A stretch of DNA of 64,000 nucleotides from Pseudomonas sp. KBW05 (GTDB lineage: Bacteria > Pseudomonadota > Gammaproteobacteria > Pseudomonadales > Pseudomonadaceae), in NCBI RefSeq assembly GCF_003852405.1, contig NZ_QAJM01000001.1, forward strand, positions 102,454 to 166,453, given 5' to 3'. Shown here one piece after another: positions 48,089 through 57,435 of the stretch. Each line of letters opens with the position of its first letter. The first letter of the stretch is position 1. The notes under the pieces are model-generated. The model was not told where the DNA came from and did not search any database. It saw only the letters and a list, made by a program, of their open reading frames with translations. The position numbers were made by a program, and so were the translations under genes.

Positions 48089-49240
48089 ATGTCCAAAAAC
48101 ACCAAACAAGCACTAGCACAAGAACCGCTCGAAGAGAGCGCGACCGAAGATTCCAAAAAGTCCGTTGTGCCTGCTGTTGCCGTCACCGACATCGCCGAAT
48201 ATCAGCCGCACGAAGAGCAGATCGTTCGCCTGGAGACCACCTACGCGAAGCTGGTCGTTGACTGCTCAACCAGCGAAGGCCTGGCAAACGCCAAAGAGGT
48301 TCGCGTCGATATCCGCGACGTGCGCTATGCATTGGATAAAACGACCAAGACGGCACTGGTGCCTTATCAGCAGAAAGTCAAAGACGCCCAGGCGCGCGTC
48401 AACCAGGTTAAAGAGTTCGGCGAGACGTTGAGGACTCGCGTCCTTGTGCTTGAAGAACCAATCGACGAAGCCATCAAAGTCGAAGAAAAGCGCGTTGCCG
48501 ATGCCAAAGCCGAAAGGGAGCGGCTAGAGCAAGAACGCATCGAAGCCATCCGGGCGAAAATCAACCGGTTCAGCTCTGTCGCTGCCGCCTATGCAAGCCG
48601 CAGCGCCGCAGATGTCGCAAGTATTCTGCTGGGCGTCAAAGAGTCGGTGATCCTGCCCGAAGAATATGGCGAGTTTGAAGCCGAAGGCACCATCGCTCGC
48701 GACAATGCGATTGAGCAGCTGGAAGCGCTGCACAAATCCGCCGTTGAGCGCGAAGAAGCTGCCGCCAAGTTGCTGGCCCAGCAGAAAGAATTGGACGCGT
48801 TGCGGGAGAAGCAACGCGTTGCCGACGCGGAAGCTGAGGAGCTGCGCAAGCAACGTGCAGAGGAAGACCGCAAGCGCTTAAAGCAGCAACAGGACGAGTT
48901 GGACAAGCAGCGCCGCGACCTGGAAGCGCAGCAGCGCCAACAACGCGATACGCAAGCAGAGCAGCAGCGTCAGCAACAGGTACGTGACGACCAACATCGA
49001 CGCGACCAAGAAGAGCTTGCTCGCCTGCGCGCCCAAGCTGCTGCTCCTGCGCCAGCCGCAGCCACTGTGAACGAAGAGAAAGCGGAAGTCGCACCTGCTG
49101 TCGTACATACCCCCGTGATTGAAGCCATCATTGCGGATCCGGCCACACCGCCCGCTGACGACATTGTCGAAGTTGTCGCCCTGGGCTTCGACGTGGATCT
49201 CGACACCGCTCGCGCCTGGCTTCGCGCCATCAGCTTCTAA
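48089..49240 (+). CDS. Coiled-coil protein upstream of recT
   Basis: 383 residues from the ATG at 48089 (GAGG SD). The N-terminal third (ETTYAKLVVDCSTSEGLANA, KEVRVDIRDVRYALDKTTKT) resembles the DUF1351-type proteins often found next to recT/recE. A long Lys/Glu/Gln coiled coil (about 140-310) follows, then a Pro/Ala linker and a small C-terminal helical unit (LGFDVDLDTARAWLRAI). Probably a partner of the annealing/exonuclease pair. Confidence 0.75.
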   Translation: MSKNTKQALAQEPLEESATEDSKKSVVPAVAVTDIAEYQPHEEQIVRLETTYAKLVVDCSTSEGLANAKEVRVDIRDVRYALDKTTKTALVPYQQKVKDAQARVNQVKEFGETLRTRVLVLEEPIDEAIKVEEKRVADAKAERERLEQERIEAIRAKINRFSSVAAAYASRSAADVASILLGVKESVILPEEYGEFEAEGTIARDNAIEQLEALHKSAVEREEAAAKLLAQQKELDALREKQRVADAEAEELRKQRAEEDRKRLKQQQDELDKQRRDLEAQQRQQRDTQAEQQRQQQVRDDQHRRDQEELARLRAQAAAPAPAAATVNEEKAEVAPAVVHTPVIEAIIADPATPPADDIVEVVALGFDVDLDTARAWLRAISF

Positions 49241-49293
49241 CCACCCTTTCCATCTGACGGCCAGCACATCCCATGCTGGCTACGGAGAGCGTT

Positions 49294-50283
49294 ATGACCG
49301 ATACAAACCCCCAAGCACAAACCGGCCTCGCGACCTATCACGATCCATCGCACAACGCGGCCGCGCTGATCCTCGACCCAGGCACCATGCGGTCGATGAG
49401 CGACCTTGCACTGATGATGTCGCAGGGAGTGACCACCGTCCCGAAGCATCTCAAAGGCAACCAAGCCGACTGCATGGCGGTGGTGCTTCAAGCAATGCAG
49501 TGGCAAATGAACCCCTTTGCCGTAGCGCAGAAGACGTTCATCGTCAACGGCGGCGCACTGAGCTACGAGGCGCAGCTCGTCAACGCGGTGATCACTGCCA
49601 AGGCACCAGTCAAGGGTCGCTTGAACTTCGAGTGGTTTGGAGCCTGGGAAAACGTCATCGGAAAGATGCGTGAGGTCACCAGCAAATCCAAGAAGGACGA
49701 GGACACTGGCGAGTTCAAAAAATACCGCGTTCCAGACTGGAGCTTTGACGACGAAAAAGGACTCGGCATCAAGGTTTGGGCGACGTTCCGGGGCGAAGAC
49801 GAGCCGCGCACCCTGGAACTTCTGCTGACCCAGGTCCGTACCCGCAACTCTACGCTCTGGGCGGAAGACCCCAAACAGCAAATCGCGTACCTGGTTACCA
49901 AAAAATGGGCGCGCCTCTTCTGCCCTGACGTGATCCTTGGCGTTTACACCCCCGACGAATTTGAAGATTCGTACGGTGGCGAGATCGACATCACCCCCGC
50001 CAAGCAGACCGCGAACACCGCTGCAGCTGCAGGCGTGTCGTTCGGCCCGAAATCCCCCTCGCCTGAAATCGACGGAGTATTCGCGGATCTGCTGGCCGTT
50101 GCGAAGCGCCAGGACATCGAGGCCTACGCGGCAGCCTGGGCAGGCCTCAAGCCGAAGCAGCGCGCAGCGATCGGCCTGGAGTGCCACGAAGCACTCAAGA
50201 GCATGGCTGCAACCGTCGATGCGGACTTCACTGACATGACCGGTTCCAACAGCGACCAACCCCGTACAGAGGAGGCCGCGTAG
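49294..50283 (+). CDS. recT: RecT-like single-strand annealing protein
   Basis: 329 residues from the ATG at 49294 (GGAGA SD). LKGNQADCMAVVLQAMQWQM, NPFAVAQKTFIVNGGALSYE and QLVNAVITAK are the RecT/Redbeta-family core. It anneals complementary ssDNA with the exonuclease encoded next. Its stop overlaps the exonuclease GTG. Confidence 0.93.
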   Translation: MTDTNPQAQTGLATYHDPSHNAAALILDPGTMRSMSDLALMMSQGVTTVPKHLKGNQADCMAVVLQAMQWQMNPFAVAQKTFIVNGGALSYEAQLVNAVITAKAPVKGRLNFEWFGAWENVIGKMREVTSKSKKDEDTGEFKKYRVPDWSFDDEKGLGIKVWATFRGEDEPRTLELLLTQVRTRNSTLWAEDPKQQIAYLVTKKWARLFCPDVILGVYTPDEFEDSYGGEIDITPAKQTANTAAAAGVSFGPKSPSPEIDGVFADLLAVAKRQDIEAYAAAWAGLKPKQRAAIGLECHEALKSMAATVDADFTDMTGSNSDQPRTEEAA

Positions 50284-50945
50284 TGAGAACTGAGCTTCAG
50301 GGCACAGAGAAGTGGCATGCGGACCGATCGGGCCGCGTGACAGCCAGCCGTTTCAAAGATGTGGTTGCATGGGGAAAGCCTGACAAAAATGGCAAACGCG
50401 AGCCCATGGGTGCCCGCACCTCATACATGCGCGAGCTGTGCTTTGAACGGCTAGCAAAGAAATCCAAACACAACGTCAGCAGCGCCTCTCTGAAGTGGGG
50501 CCACGCCGAAGAGCAAAAGGCCCAGGACGCCTACGAGATGCTGACAGGCAACATCGTCCTGCCCTCGGAATTCATCGTTCACCCCAAGTACGATTGGTTG
50601 GGCTGCTCGCCCGACGGCCTCATCAACGACGACGGTGGCACCGAGTCCAAGTGCCCGTTCAACGAAGCGATTCACGTCAGGACCTGGCTTGAAGGCATGC
50701 CCGAGGAACACATGCCACAAGTCCAGGGCTGCATGTTCGTGACGGGCCGTAAGTGGTGGGACTTCCTGTCGTTCGACTCTCGCCAGGATGAAGAGTGCCA
50801 GCTCTACATCGAGACGATTTACCGCGACGAAGACTACATCGCCAACCTGCACAAAGAGCTGGTCCAGTTCAACCTGGAACTGAATCGCATGGTTGACGAG
50901 GTAGCAGACAAAGCTAGGGCGCAAGCCCATCGTTTAGGAGCCTAA
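50283..50945 (+). CDS. YqaJ-type recombination exonuclease
   Basis: 220 residues from a GTG at 50283 (overlap TAGTG with recT). Lambda exonuclease fold: RSGRVTASRFKDVVAWGKPD, WGHAEEQKAQDAYEMLTG, then WLGCSPDGLINDDGGTESKC with the D...ExK active site. Resects double-strand ends to supply ssDNA to RecT. Confidence 0.93.
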   Translation: MRTELQGTEKWHADRSGRVTASRFKDVVAWGKPDKNGKREPMGARTSYMRELCFERLAKKSKHNVSSASLKWGHAEEQKAQDAYEMLTGNIVLPSEFIVHPKYDWLGCSPDGLINDDGGTESKCPFNEAIHVRTWLEGMPEEHMPQVQGCMFVTGRKWWDFLSFDSRQDEECQLYIETIYRDEDYIANLHKELVQFNLELNRMVDEVADKARAQAHRLGA

Positions 50946-50947
50946 CC

Positions 50948-51466
50948 ATGATCAGCCCAGAACTCAGCACCATCCGCCAAAAGGATCTGGACCGCGATTG
51001 GATCGCCCGGGCCACGGCAGAGTATGAACAAGGCACCACCCTCGAAACGCTGATCACTCAAGTTCGGGATGTCGATTTCGGCGCCATGTTCAACGGCAAG
51101 TCCCGCGACGGTACCAGGGCAGAGCCTAACCCATCGTTTGAAAGCAAAGTGGCAGCAGCTGCACCGACGCTGACCGTCACCGAGGCCATGAAGACCTTCC
51201 ACCTCTGCGAGCGCGACTTGAAGCGGATGGCATCCCGCATGGGCTTCAAGTTCAAGCGCGGGTACACCACCAACCAGGGTCACAAGGCCACTGACGGCCC
51301 GATGGTTGAGCGGATCATTGCCTTGCGTGATGTGGGGCTCAATCGGTCCCAGGTCATGAAGCAGACGGGCATGTGCTACGAGAAATTCCACCGATTGCTC
51401 AAGGATTACGGCATCGACTTCCCGCCGCTCCCGTTCAACTTGCGGAACGGGAAAACGAAACGTTGA
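50948..51466 (+). CDS. Helix-turn-helix early protein
   Basis: 172 residues, SD GGAG. Two possible helix-turn-helix units: TLTVTEAMKTFHLCERDLKR with MASRMGFKFKRGY, and IIALRDVGLNRSQVMKQTGM. Probably DNA-binding, in the recombination operon. Specific role unknown. Confidence 0.65.
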   Translation: MISPELSTIRQKDLDRDWIARATAEYEQGTTLETLITQVRDVDFGAMFNGKSRDGTRAEPNPSFESKVAAAAPTLTVTEAMKTFHLCERDLKRMASRMGFKFKRGYTTNQGHKATDGPMVERIIALRDVGLNRSQVMKQTGMCYEKFHRLLKDYGIDFPPLPFNLRNGKTKR

Positions 51467-51544
51467 AGCGCATAGCCCGCATCCAGCAACGCAAACGTCA
51501 ACCCTGGCTCGCACTGCCGGCCAGCGGAATAGAAGAGGTAGGCC

Positions 51545-52033
51545 ATGGCTGCCGAACAGAAGGAACGAACAGCCAAGCTTGCCGAGAAGCGGCAGGAGCT
51601 GGGCGAGCAGGAATTGCGGCACACGGTCCCGTACGGCACCCGGCAGATGCTCGACGAGCTGATGCGCTGGCACAAGATCGAGGAAGTCAGTGAGGCGGTG
51701 CAACTCCTGGTGATCAACGCCAAGGCCGAGGATCTGCCAACGGCGCCACCGAAGATCAAAGGGCCGTCCGACATCATCCGCCACTACTTCCGCCAAGGCA
51801 TGCGCGACCGGCTGGAGGCGCTCACCGCCGGCCTGGGCGAAACGAAGGACCGCACCACCATCTGGCGACTTATCGCACATGCCCACTCGTTGGGCGTCGA
51901 GAAGTCCGCACCAATGCTTGAAATTAAGCGCCACACAATCGACATACCACAAAACGTGGCGCGCAAATTACGGCAAGCAGGCTTTGCCGAATCGCTTCAA
52001 ATGAACGCCGACGACGACGGCGAGAACGACTGA
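51545..52033 (+). CDS. Hypothetical early protein
   Basis: 162 residues, SD AGAGG. Charged N-terminal coiled segment (QKERTAKLAEKRQELGEQEL), then a ribbon-helix-helix-like stretch (YGTRQMLDELMRWHKIEEVS) and a second helical unit. DNA binding is possible but not shown. Confidence 0.65.
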   Translation: MAAEQKERTAKLAEKRQELGEQELRHTVPYGTRQMLDELMRWHKIEEVSEAVQLLVINAKAEDLPTAPPKIKGPSDIIRHYFRQGMRDRLEALTAGLGETKDRTTIWRLIAHAHSLGVEKSAPMLEIKRHTIDIPQNVARKLRQAGFAESLQMNADDDGEND

Positions 52034-52082
52034 TAAGCCGCTCAGGCAGACGTATCCATCGGAAACGTTTCGATCACCGGCT

Positions 52083-52436
52083 TCAACTCGATGCCAGCGT
52101 CGGAGTTTTTTCAAATAAATCAGATATTTGTTCTGCTGCTAATCTCGCATCACTTATCAAAAGCCCATCAATATAACCAACTAGTCCGCCACCGTAGAAC
52201 TCGCTTTGGCTTCCTGCATAGAGCAGATAAATATCTTTCAAGGACTCACGAAGCTCTCGCTCACAGGCGTAAAAATCGCGGTCACGCTCCTTCGGGACGC
52301 TGATGTAATCCCATTCAACCCTCGCATACTTGGTTCTAGGGAAAACCTCCACATTGACCGCCTTCGTCGCCACGCAATACCGATACCACTCATTTCGACC
52401 TGCAATGTCGTTCTTCTTCAATTCCTTGTAAGCCAT
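52083..52436 (-). CDS. Inverted cargo gene in the early operon
   Basis: 117 residues on the minus strand. KELKKNDIAGRNEWYRYCVA, VEVFPRTKYARVEWDYISVP and FYACERELRESLKDIYLLYA; soluble, aromatic-rich. Lower GC than its neighbours and against operon direction, so probably separately acquired. No domain recognised; defence or anti-defence are guesses. Confidence 0.6.
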   Translation of the reverse strand: MAYKELKKNDIAGRNEWYRYCVATKAVNVEVFPRTKYARVEWDYISVPKERDRDFYACERELRESLKDIYLLYAGSQSEFYGGGLVGYIDGLLISDARLAAEQISDLFEKTPTLASS

Positions 52437-52545
52437 GGTCTTCGGATCCCGAGCACAAGTGATTTATAGACACCGGTAATACCCCAACCAAAACCAAATT
52501 GCCACCACCGATCACGGAGGGCGGCGCTTACCTGAGGTACAAGCA

Positions 52546-53553
52546 ATGCCCATCCGCCACAGCATCATCCACAAGATCGACAAGAAGCCCGACGGCAGCA
52601 CGGCCGTTCTGTTCCTGGGCACATCCGAGCAGGTCGATAGCCAAGCCCGCGACGACTTGATGAGCCAGCTCAACGACAGCTACAACGCCACCGCCGGCAA
52701 GGGCTGGGGGTTCTTTCACCAAGAATCAGGCGCTCACCCTTTCAGCGGTTGGCTCGGCAAGTACCTGGCCGGCGCCACCGACTTCTTGTCGTTCAGCACC
52801 ACGGCAGTCGAACACCTGACCAAGCTGAGGGAAGAGTCAAACCTCACCACCGGTGGGCACGCCCTCTTCTGCCACTACCAGCAAGGCCTGACCGATTACT
52901 TGGTGATCGCCCTGGTGCAGGAAACCGAAGCGGTGACCATGACCGAAGATCTGGCCCTGATGACCGTGAAGCGCCTGGACCTGGATCACATCCGTCTGGC
53001 CGCACGCATCAACATCAGCGAATGGCAGAACAACCGCCAGTCGAAGCAGTACATCTCATACCTGAAGGGCAAGCAGGGCCGGAAGCTCAACGAGTACTTC
53101 CGTGACTTCATCGGCTGCCAGGAAGGGATCGACGCCCCAGGCGAAACCCGCACGCTGCTGAAGGCGTTCAGCGACTTCGTTGAAAGCGAGGACATGGTCG
53201 AAGATGCGGCCCGTGAGAAGACCCACACCCTGGTCAGCTACTCAATGGCCCAGGCCAAGCTGGGCGAGCCGATCACTCTGGACGAGCTGTCAGGCTTGAT
53301 CGACGAAGATCGCCCGAAGAAATTCCACGACTTCATCAAGGCGAAGGACTACGGAATTTCCGAGTCCCTGCCGCCGGACAAGAAGACGATCAACAAATTC
53401 CGGCGCTTCTCTGGCCGGGCTGAGGGCATGTCGATCAGCTTCGAGGCGCACCTGCTGGGCGACAAGATCAAGTTTGACGAGGAAGGCGGCACTCTGACGT
53501 TGCGCGGCCTTCCCACGCAACTGACCGAGCAGCTAAAGCGCGCTACCGCCTGA
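52546..53553 (+). CDS. Nucleoid-associated protein YejK/NdpA-like
   Basis: 335 residues, full length for the family. Starts [20 protein letters not shown] and contains [20 protein letters not shown] and [20 protein letters not shown], characteristic of NdpA/YejK. YejK binds DNA and interacts with topoisomerases. A phage copy may alter nucleoid structure or protect replication forks. Confidence 0.88.
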   Translation: MPIRHSIIHKIDKKPDGSTAVLFLGTSEQVDSQARDDLMSQLNDSYNATAGKGWGFFHQESGAHPFSGWLGKYLAGATDFLSFSTTAVEHLTKLREESNLTTGGHALFCHYQQGLTDYLVIALVQETEAVTMTEDLALMTVKRLDLDHIRLAARINISEWQNNRQSKQYISYLKGKQGRKLNEYFRDFIGCQEGIDAPGETRTLLKAFSDFVESEDMVEDAAREKTHTLVSYSMAQAKLGEPITLDELSGLIDEDRPKKFHDFIKAKDYGISESLPPDKKTINKFRRFSGRAEGMSISFEAHLLGDKIKFDEEGGTLTLRGLPTQLTEQLKRATA

Positions 53554-53608
53554 CACCAACAGCTGCGCCGCACTCTCGTCAGAGGCGGCGCCTGACTGGA
53601 GATAATCC

Positions 53609-54244
53609 ATGAGCAAGCCAAAAGTCGATCCGGCATCGCGCAACGTGCTGGCCTACTCCGTAGAAACCAACGACCCGGAAGAATCAAATATCCAGTTCGC
53701 CACCTCGAACGCCGCGGCTCGGCGCCAGGGTGCAGACAATATCGGTACTGACTTTGGCGCAGTGTCGTGCCGCCGTGCCCACTGGGCCGACCAATATGCC
53801 GGCCAGAGCTTTATCCCGGCAAAAGCCTACATCGATGCCGGCTGGTGGTTCGGCTGCAACCACTGCGGCACGAGGTGCGACAGTGATGCCAGCTATTGGG
53901 ATGAGGAAACAGAAACCGATATCGCACTGGACCTGGTGTTCGATGATCGAGTGGTCTACTGCTCTGCGGACTGTAAGACAGGACATGAAGCTGAAGTGAC
54001 GGCCCGCAACGCCAAATTCGAGGAGTTCAAGGTTCGGGCGGCGGCGGCCAGGCCTGGCGTCACCTTCACCGGGTTCACTGGCGGATACCCGTGGTGCGGC
54101 AACAAAGGGCTGTTCACTTTCCCTGGCGCCCAGTACGGCGGCTCAGTAACCGACATTGACGAAAGCACAGAGCTGAAATGGTATGTAGCCCAAGGCGATA
54201 GAGCCGCTTGGGACTACTTCATCGCAGAACGACCTGCCGCCTGA
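53609..54244 (+). CDS. Putative zinc-binding early protein
   Basis: 211 residues, SD GGAG. AGWWFGCNHCGTRCDSD and VVYCSADCKTGHE provide five Cys and could hold zinc. The C-terminal half (FTGGYPWCGNKGLFTFPGAQ) is beta-rich. Found in early operons of Pseudomonas phages; function unknown. Confidence 0.6.
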   Translation: MSKPKVDPASRNVLAYSVETNDPEESNIQFATSNAAARRQGADNIGTDFGAVSCRRAHWADQYAGQSFIPAKAYIDAGWWFGCNHCGTRCDSDASYWDEETETDIALDLVFDDRVVYCSADCKTGHEAEVTARNAKFEEFKVRAAAARPGVTFTGFTGGYPWCGNKGLFTFPGAQYGGSVTDIDESTELKWYVAQGDRAAWDYFIAERPAA

Positions 54245-54302
54245 CGCTCCGGCGCTGCCCGCCAGCGCCTTCCTTTCTGAAACGATGCACGACCCTGGGC
54301 TA

Positions 54303-54983
54303 CTAACCAGCCGGCGATGCCCCGTCGGGTTCGGGTTGATTTCCTGTAATTTTCAGCAAACAAGGACCGACTAAATCCTTGATTTCTTTTGTGGCTTTGA
54401 ATTCTGACAAAGACAGCTGCATGGAAAGGATAAGGAGCTCTTTCACGTTCGCGACCGCCATTTCTTTCTCTTTAAGCGATGGTTCCGCCGCTTTCTGCCG
54501 ATCAGTAAAATCGCCCCGACCAAGATCCATTATTTTCAAAACCACTGACGACATCGCATCCGCATGTCGCTGCTGGTTATCAACTAAAAATTCAATAAGC
54601 CTGAACTGACTATTCAGATAATTCTGAACCAAGGATCGTTCAGCCTCATCCCTTGACAGCTGCAGCTGATCATCCTGACGCTGCAAGGACGCGATTTGCT
54701 GCTGGCTCAGGGTGAAGAACTCGTCCTTCTGAGTCCTCAACAAGTCACGTTGGAGGTAGACCGTCCTAAGAACCGCCCCAAGGGTCAAAAAGGATACGAG
54801 CGGCCCAAGGACTCCACCTATGTAGCTTCCAAATGCAGACCAGTCGGTAGCTTGGGTCGAGAAGCCACCCACAAAGTGCAAACGATAAACAACAAGCGCC
54901 GCCGCGCCAGCAACCAAAGCTACGAAAGTCAGGAGAAACCAAAAACTGAATATGACTCCGACCAGCCGTTTCAAGAACCCCAT
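54303..54983 (-). CDS. Abi-like membrane protein (putAbiC pattern)
   Basis: 226 residues from the ATG at 54983 (GGAGG SD). Two N-terminal membrane segments (GVIFSFWFLLTFVALVAGAA and YIGGVLGPLVSFLTLGAVLR), then a long coiled coil (DLLRTQKDEFFTLSQQQIAS) and a helical C-terminus. The AFGSYIGGVLGPLVSFLTL pattern is typical of 'putative phage abortive infection protein' families. Encoded against the operon, probably with its own promoter, as lysogenic cargo. Confidence 0.68.
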   Translation of the reverse strand: MGFLKRLVGVIFSFWFLLTFVALVAGAAALVVYRLHFVGGFSTQATDWSAFGSYIGGVLGPLVSFLTLGAVLRTVYLQRDLLRTQKDEFFTLSQQQIASLQRQDDQLQLSRDEAERSLVQNYLNSQFRLIEFLVDNQQRHADAMSSVVLKIMDLGRGDFTDRQKAAEPSLKEKEMAVANVKELLILSMQLSLSEFKATKEIKDLVGPCLLKITGNQPEPDGASPAG

Positions 54984-55028
54984 TACTACCTCCATTTTTT
55001 GCGCGGATCATACCGGCGCGGAGATCCC

Positions 55029-55991
55029 ATGCCCATAACTTACGGAAGCGTCTGCTCCGGCATCGAGGCCGCTACACAAGCGTGGCACCCGCTGGGCATG
55101 CGCGCCGCTTGGTTCGCCGAGATTGAGCCGTTCCCCTCGGCGGTCCTGGCCCACCACTACCCCGACGTGCCGAACCACGGCGACATGACCAAGCTGGCAG
55201 CCCTGGTGCTGGCCGGCAAGATCCCGGCGCCGGACGTGCTTGTCGGCGGCACCCCGTGCCAGGCCTTCAGCGTGGCCGGTATGCGGGAAGGCCTCACCGA
55301 CCCGCGCGGCGCCCTCACCATCAAATACGTGGAGCTTGCAGATGCAGTTGACTATGTTCGCGCCGGCCAGCGAAAGCCCGCCAGCGTTATCGTCTGGGAA
55401 AACGTCCCCGGCGTCCTCAGCGACAAAGGAAACGCCTTCGGATGCTTTCTTGGTGCGCTTGCTGGGGAAGACTGCGAGTTGCAGCCTCCAGGGAAGAAAT
55501 GGCAGGACGCTGGTTGTGTGTATGGACCCAAAAGAACAATCGCGTGGCGGGTCTTGGACGCCCAATATTTCGGCCTGGCCCAACGACGCCGTCGTGTGTT
55601 CGTTGTCGCAAGTGCTAGAGACGGATTCGATCCCACTGAGGTACTTTTTGAGCGCGAAGGCGCTCGCCGGGATAGCCCGCCGAGATGGCCGGCGAAGCTT
55701 GCACTTCACCCTACTCTCACGGCACAAGGGGGAGGCTCTCTCGATGATCGAGAGGCATATGTGCTGGAGCCCGAAGGCGTCCGCCGGACCAGTGTGATCG
55801 AGTGGGAGCGATGCCAAGGTTTTCCCGATAACTACACGCAGATCCCCTGGCGCGGCAAGCCTGCAAGTGAATGTCCTGACGGGTCCCGCTACAAGGCAAT
55901 CGGTAACAGCAAGGCCATCGCGGTGGTTCACTGGATAGGCGGGAGAATCGTCAAGTTTGTTGAGCTAAGCGACGCACGATCACCTCTTTAA
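55029..55991 (+). CDS. C5-cytosine DNA methyltransferase
   Basis: 320 residues from the ATG at 55029 (GGAG SD); the open frame extends upstream to 54696 but antisense to another gene and is rejected. SAM motif YGSVCSGIEAATQAW, catalytic GGTPCQAFSVAG, ENV motif VIVWENVPGVLSD, QRRRRVFVVA, a short target-recognition region near residues 215-260, and the C-terminal ERCQGFPDNYT and RYKAIGNSKAIAV. It methylates cytosine at an unknown site. Convergent with an HNH nuclease gene, 41-bp overlap. Confidence 0.92.
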   Translation: MPITYGSVCSGIEAATQAWHPLGMRAAWFAEIEPFPSAVLAHHYPDVPNHGDMTKLAALVLAGKIPAPDVLVGGTPCQAFSVAGMREGLTDPRGALTIKYVELADAVDYVRAGQRKPASVIVWENVPGVLSDKGNAFGCFLGALAGEDCELQPPGKKWQDAGCVYGPKRTIAWRVLDAQYFGLAQRRRRVFVVASARDGFDPTEVLFEREGARRDSPPRWPAKLALHPTLTAQGGGSLDDREAYVLEPEGVRRTSVIEWERCQGFPDNYTQIPWRGKPASECPDGSRYKAIGNSKAIAVVHWIGGRIVKFVELSDARSPL

Positions 55992-56760
55992 TTACTGAGT
56001 AGTCCTCGATGCCCGATCGCATATGAGCGTGCACGGCAGAATGACAATTCGAACACAGTAATGCTAAATCTTCTAAAACCACATCTACCTTCACAGCCTT
56101 CATAGAGACTGGCACTTTGTGATGAGCCTCGATATATTCAAATCCGTATCTAACTTTAAAATCATCACTGCAAATTTCACAGACGCATGATCCGGACGAT
56201 TTTAGCAGCTTAACTACTTGAGAGTTCCTCTCATACAACAAATGCGTAACATAACTTTTTCCACCCTCCATAAATCCTTGGCCGACCTTGCTCGTAATCA
56301 CATTAGTTTCGGCTTGGCGACCAAGAACAACATATTCGTCAGCGCATTCAACCAAGCCAAACAACCCTTCAAAAAACCAGCCCTGCTTTTGCTCGCTATA
56401 AAGAAGTACTGGGTAACCGAACTCAGGCTGATTCAGCAACGAAAGATTCGCCTTTTCCTTAAGTGATACAACACCTTTTCTGGCTTTAAAGGAATAGCGG
56501 TAAAAATTTCTTTCAGCATCTACCCAACCATCGTGACTATAACTTCCCGGATACACTTTAACTATGACCCCTGCAAGAGCAGGAAGTGAACCAATCCAGT
56601 TAATACCCTGTTGTGGAGTATTATTTATCACGAAATTTTCACCACCCCAATATTCAGATCCTTCTACTTTTGAATACTGAATTAATTCATATAGCTCTTT
56701 TTTTGAAACCATTGATCCAACTGGAGCATTTAGCAGATCATGAACGCTTATATTTGCCAT
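55951..56760 (-). CDS. HNH endonuclease, possible restriction partner
   Basis: 269 residues from the ATG at 56760 (AGGGA SD). The C-terminal HNH module has EICSDDF, YIEAHHKVPVS and LALLCSNCHSAVH. The N-terminal two thirds (SKKELYELIQYSKVEGSEYW, GVIVKVYPGSYSHDGWVDAE, FGYPVLLYSEQKQGWFFEG) could be a DNA-recognition domain. Clearly AT-rich compared with neighbours. Tail-to-tail with the cytosine methyltransferase, which suggests restriction-modification or a modification-dependent nuclease. Confidence 0.78.
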   Translation of the reverse strand: MANISVHDLLNAPVGSMVSKKELYELIQYSKVEGSEYWGGENFVINNTPQQGINWIGSLPALAGVIVKVYPGSYSHDGWVDAERNFYRYSFKARKGVVSLKEKANLSLLNQPEFGYPVLLYSEQKQGWFFEGLFGLVECADEYVVLGRQAETNVITSKVGQGFMEGGKSYVTHLLYERNSQVVKLLKSSGSCVCEICSDDFKVRYGFEYIEAHHKVPVSMKAVKVDVVLEDLALLCSNCHSAVHAHMRSGIEDYSVIKEVIVRRLAQQT

Positions 56761-56887
56761 CGTTGTCCCTAACAAAATTCCCGTGTACTCACCTTTCATT
56801 ATGGCACTGCGCATTTAAAGCGCGAAGTCCTCAATTTCAACGTCCCCCCAACCCTACTTCCCGGGCATCACCCGGCAAGAGCTCCCC

Positions 56888-57199
56888 GTGAAACGGATTT
56901 ACCTCAGCGAACCCATGACCGGCCTGCCCGGCCTCAACTTTGCCGCCTTCCACGCTATGACCACCAACCTGCGCGCCGGCGGCCACACCGTCACCAACCC
57001 CGCCGAGATCAACCCCGACGGCGGCAACTGGAACGACTGCATGCGCCGCGACATCGTCGCCCTGATGGAGTGCAACACCGTGGCCACCCTGCCCGGCTGG
57101 GAGCACTCAAAGGGCGCACGCCTGGAAGTCCTGATTGCCGAACGCCTCGGCATGACGGTTGTGAATGCCCAAGATCTGGTAACGGAGAACGCATCGTGA
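56888..57199 (+). CDS. DUF4406 protein (deoxyribosyltransferase-like fold)
   Basis: 103 residues. MKRIYLSEPMTGLPGLNFAA, NPDGGNWNDCMRRDIVALME and TLPGWEHSKGARLEVLIAER are typical of DUF4406, related to nucleoside 2-deoxyribosyltransferases. May act on nucleotides or nucleotide signals. Early operon member. Confidence 0.85.
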   Translation: MKRIYLSEPMTGLPGLNFAAFHAMTTNLRAGGHTVTNPAEINPDGGNWNDCMRRDIVALMECNTVATLPGWEHSKGARLEVLIAERLGMTVVNAQDLVTENAS

Positions 57200-57435
57200 G
57201 AAATATCAAAACCCGCGAAGGCTATGACCTTTGGGACAAGGTACAGGCTCTGCCACGATTCAATTTCTGGCGCGGCGGCGAGGATGCAACAGGTAGCGTA
57301 ATCCGCGTGCCGGATAAGCATGGTAACTGGGTCAACTTCAACGACCTGACAACCCTGGCCGATCAGTACCAGGATGAAATCAACAGCCTGCGTGAGCGGC
57401 TTTCGCGACTTGAACCCAAATCGGTGAAGTCATGA
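57196..57435 (+). CDS. Small early protein, GTG start
   Basis: 79 residues from a GTG at 57196 that overlaps the DUF4406 stop (GTGA). MRNIKTREGYDLWDKVQALP, then a short coiled end (QYQDEINSLRERLSRLEPK). A longer open frame from 57070 lies inside the upstream gene and is rejected. No domain recognised. Confidence 0.65.
   Translation: MRNIKTREGYDLWDKVQALPRFNFWRGGEDATGSVIRVPDKHGNWVNFNDLTTLADQYQDEINSLRERLSRLEPKSVKS

Noticed and set aside
54696-55028. Upstream extension of the cytosine methyltransferase frame
   Set aside because: The motif order starts right after the ATG at 55029, which has an SD; the extension is antisense to the Abi-like gene.
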